A stretch of 64,000 nt of DNA from Vibrio europaeus (GTDB lineage Bacteria > Pseudomonadota > Gammaproteobacteria > Enterobacterales > Vibrionaceae). Shown here piece after piece: positions 62,867 to 64,000 of this stretch; positions within the stretch are counted from its first letter, which is position 1; every line of letters begins with the position of its first letter. A program made the position numbers and the translations under genes. The notes beneath the pieces were generated by a model. That model saw nothing but the letters and a program-made list of their open reading frames with translations. It ran no database searches and was not told the DNA's origin. Location of the stretch: the NCBI RefSeq assembly GCF_001695575.1, contig NZ_LUAX01000008.1:124001-188000 (forward strand), given 5' to 3'.

Positions 62867-64000
62867 ATGAGCAGTAACACAATACAACATCAATCTCGCC
62901 CACTTATAGCGACGTTATCGGACAATGAGGATTACATCGTCACTCATCTCACCGGAGATGAGACCGTGTCGCTTGGATCTAGGTTTGTTCTATCGCTGGT
63001 CGCCAGTGTAGAAGTGAATGTTAAAAACCTCGGTAAAGCAGTGCGGGTGATCTATTCACAAGCAGAAGAGAAGTTTCACTACACGGGGTTATGTAACTCA
63101 ATCCAGTTCACAGGGTTCAGCAAAGAAAAACAGCAGTACTTTTATCAATTAGAAATGGTTGATCCGCTTTCTATTCTCGCGCATCGCGGCAGTCGTCAAA
63201 TCTTTCAAAACATGACGACAAAGCAGATTGTTGAAGACATACTTAGGCAAGCCGACTTAAAAGGTTTTTTTCGTTTTAATGTGTCTGGCAGCGGAAAAAA
63301 ACACGAATATTGTGTCCAACTGGATGAGTCGGACCAAGCCTTTATTCAGCGTTTGTTCGCCAGTGAGGGGTGGCATTTTCACATTCAGCACTCATCGGGT
63401 AAGCCCTTGGTCTGCGTCGGGGATACCAACCAGCGTTTTAAAAAGATCGCGGCGCCAACACTGAGTTATCAAGTGGGAGCGCGTGAATCGAATCGCATGA
63501 TCAGCCATTGGAGTGATTTGCGCCGTGTGGGTACGTCGACCGTGTCTTTTGCTGACCATCATCAGGCGAAAGGGGATGTTTTTGATAGCGGCGAACGTCA
63601 GACCGCCAGCGAAGCGTCACTAAAAACATTATCACGACAAGGCTATGCTTATGGTCATGATTCAAAAGCAGAAGCGCGTGACGCCGCCAAACGTCAGATG
63701 GAGGCGTTAGATTGCGACAAATTGGCATCGCAAGCGTCGTCGACCATTACTGCGTTGGTGTGTGGGTCTAAATTTACTCTCAGCGAGCATCCATTGAAAT
63801 CTATGAACCAAGAGTATCTGGTGACTAAGATTACGTATCAAATTGCAAGTGAAGAGTCCCGCAGCGACCTAACGTATCGCAATCAGTTTACCTGCATTCC
63901 TGCTTCGGTGACTTATCGACCAGAAATACCGACAAAACCGCGTGTACACAGTTTGCATACCGCCACGGTGACCGGTCCTAGTGGCGAGGAGATCTATCGC
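62867..64000 (+). CDS. vgrG: T6SS spike protein VgrG (TssI), C-terminus beyond window
   Basis: 378 residues visible from ATG 62867; the frame is still open at base 64000. VgrG/gp27-like start: FVLSLVASVEVNVKNLGKAVRV, YFYQLEMVDPLSILAHRGSRQIFQNMTTKQIVEDIL, and YCVQLDESDQAFIQRLFASEGWHFHI are the common gp27/gp44 features. Trimeric spike on the Hcp tube that carries effectors. Whether it has an extended C-terminal effector domain cannot be seen in this window. Confidence 0.93.
   Translation, partial: MSSNTIQHQSRPLIATLSDNEDYIVTHLTGDETVSLGSRFVLSLVASVEVNVKNLGKAVRVIYSQAEEKFHYTGLCNSIQFTGFSKEKQQYFYQLEMVDPLSILAHRGSRQIFQNMTTKQIVEDILRQADLKGFFRFNVSGSGKKHEYCVQLDESDQAFIQRLFASEGWHFHIQHSSGKPLVCVGDTNQRFKKIAAPTLSYQVGARESNRMISHWSDLRRVGTSTVSFADHHQAKGDVFDSGERQTASEASLKTLSRQGYAYGHDSKAEARDAAKRQMEALDCDKLASQASSTITALVCGSKFTLSEHPLKSMNQEYLVTKITYQIASEESRSDLTYRNQFTCIPASVTYRPEIPTKPRVHSLHTATVTGPSGEEIYR

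Overview
The window looks like part of a large secondary replicon (megaplasmid) from a Vibrionaceae-type marine gammaproteobacterium. The reasons are an iteron origin with a Rep_3-family initiator, P1-type parA and parB directly downstream, a truncated H-NS that most resembles Vibrio VicH, and a complete-looking type VI secretion (T6SS) locus. Genus assignment is inference from protein resemblance read by eye; no database search was possible.

Layout. (1) 1-10,043, minus strand: an uncommon small-molecule gene set with no NRPS or PKS. It holds an SHMT-like enzyme (cut by the window edge), a GCS2 glutamate-cysteine-ligase-like enzyme, a CobD/HisC-like PLP enzyme, a PduX-like GHMP kinase, two ATP-grasp ligases and an MFS exporter, followed after a 259-base gap by an ornithine-cyclodeaminase-family enzyme and a D-threonine-aldolase/D-serine-dehydratase-like enzyme. 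A divergent LysR gene lies at 10,186-11,112. This is the best candidate for an undescribed system: kinase, decarboxylase and amide ligases suggest a small modified peptide or amino-alcohol product. (2) 11,159-14,891: poorly known genes, including a PhyH-like protein that lacks a metal-ligand His and a DUF1353 protein. (3) 14,892-19,300: replication and partition, with iterons phased at 21 bp (several carrying GATC), rep, parA, parB and a terminator. (4) 19,348-20,502 MFS gene; 21,048-21,985 eight ~121-bp tandem repeats, each of the first seven carrying a 17-bp palindrome that recurs once more at 32,072. (5) 22,150-33,709: metabolic and regulatory genes (tryptophanase, two winged-helix regulators, a LysR/SDR/glutaredoxin-2/Old Yellow Enzyme set, a secreted PEBP protein, an oligopeptide-binding protein with an attenuator-like leader, a truncated H-NS, an aromatic amino acid permease). 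(6) 34,206-35,974: AT-rich stretch with unrecognised genes. (7) 36,387-64,000: T6SS.

The T6SS runs tssA, hcp, tssB, tssC, a tssC paralogue, tssE, tssF, tssG, clpV, then an embedded four-gene module (Ddl-like ATP-grasp, sensor-MFS fusion, two orphan periplasmic binding proteins), then FHA, tssJ, tssK, tssL (with a SPOR domain), tssM, a small Ser/Thr kinase, a 633-residue unknown, and vgrG cut by the window end. Stop/start overlaps tie most of it into one or a few transcripts. Terminator-like hairpins after hcp and tssC probably set the stoichiometry of tube and sheath. FHA protein plus kinase suggest post-translational control of firing. No rRNA, tRNA, insertion sequence or CRISPR array was seen.
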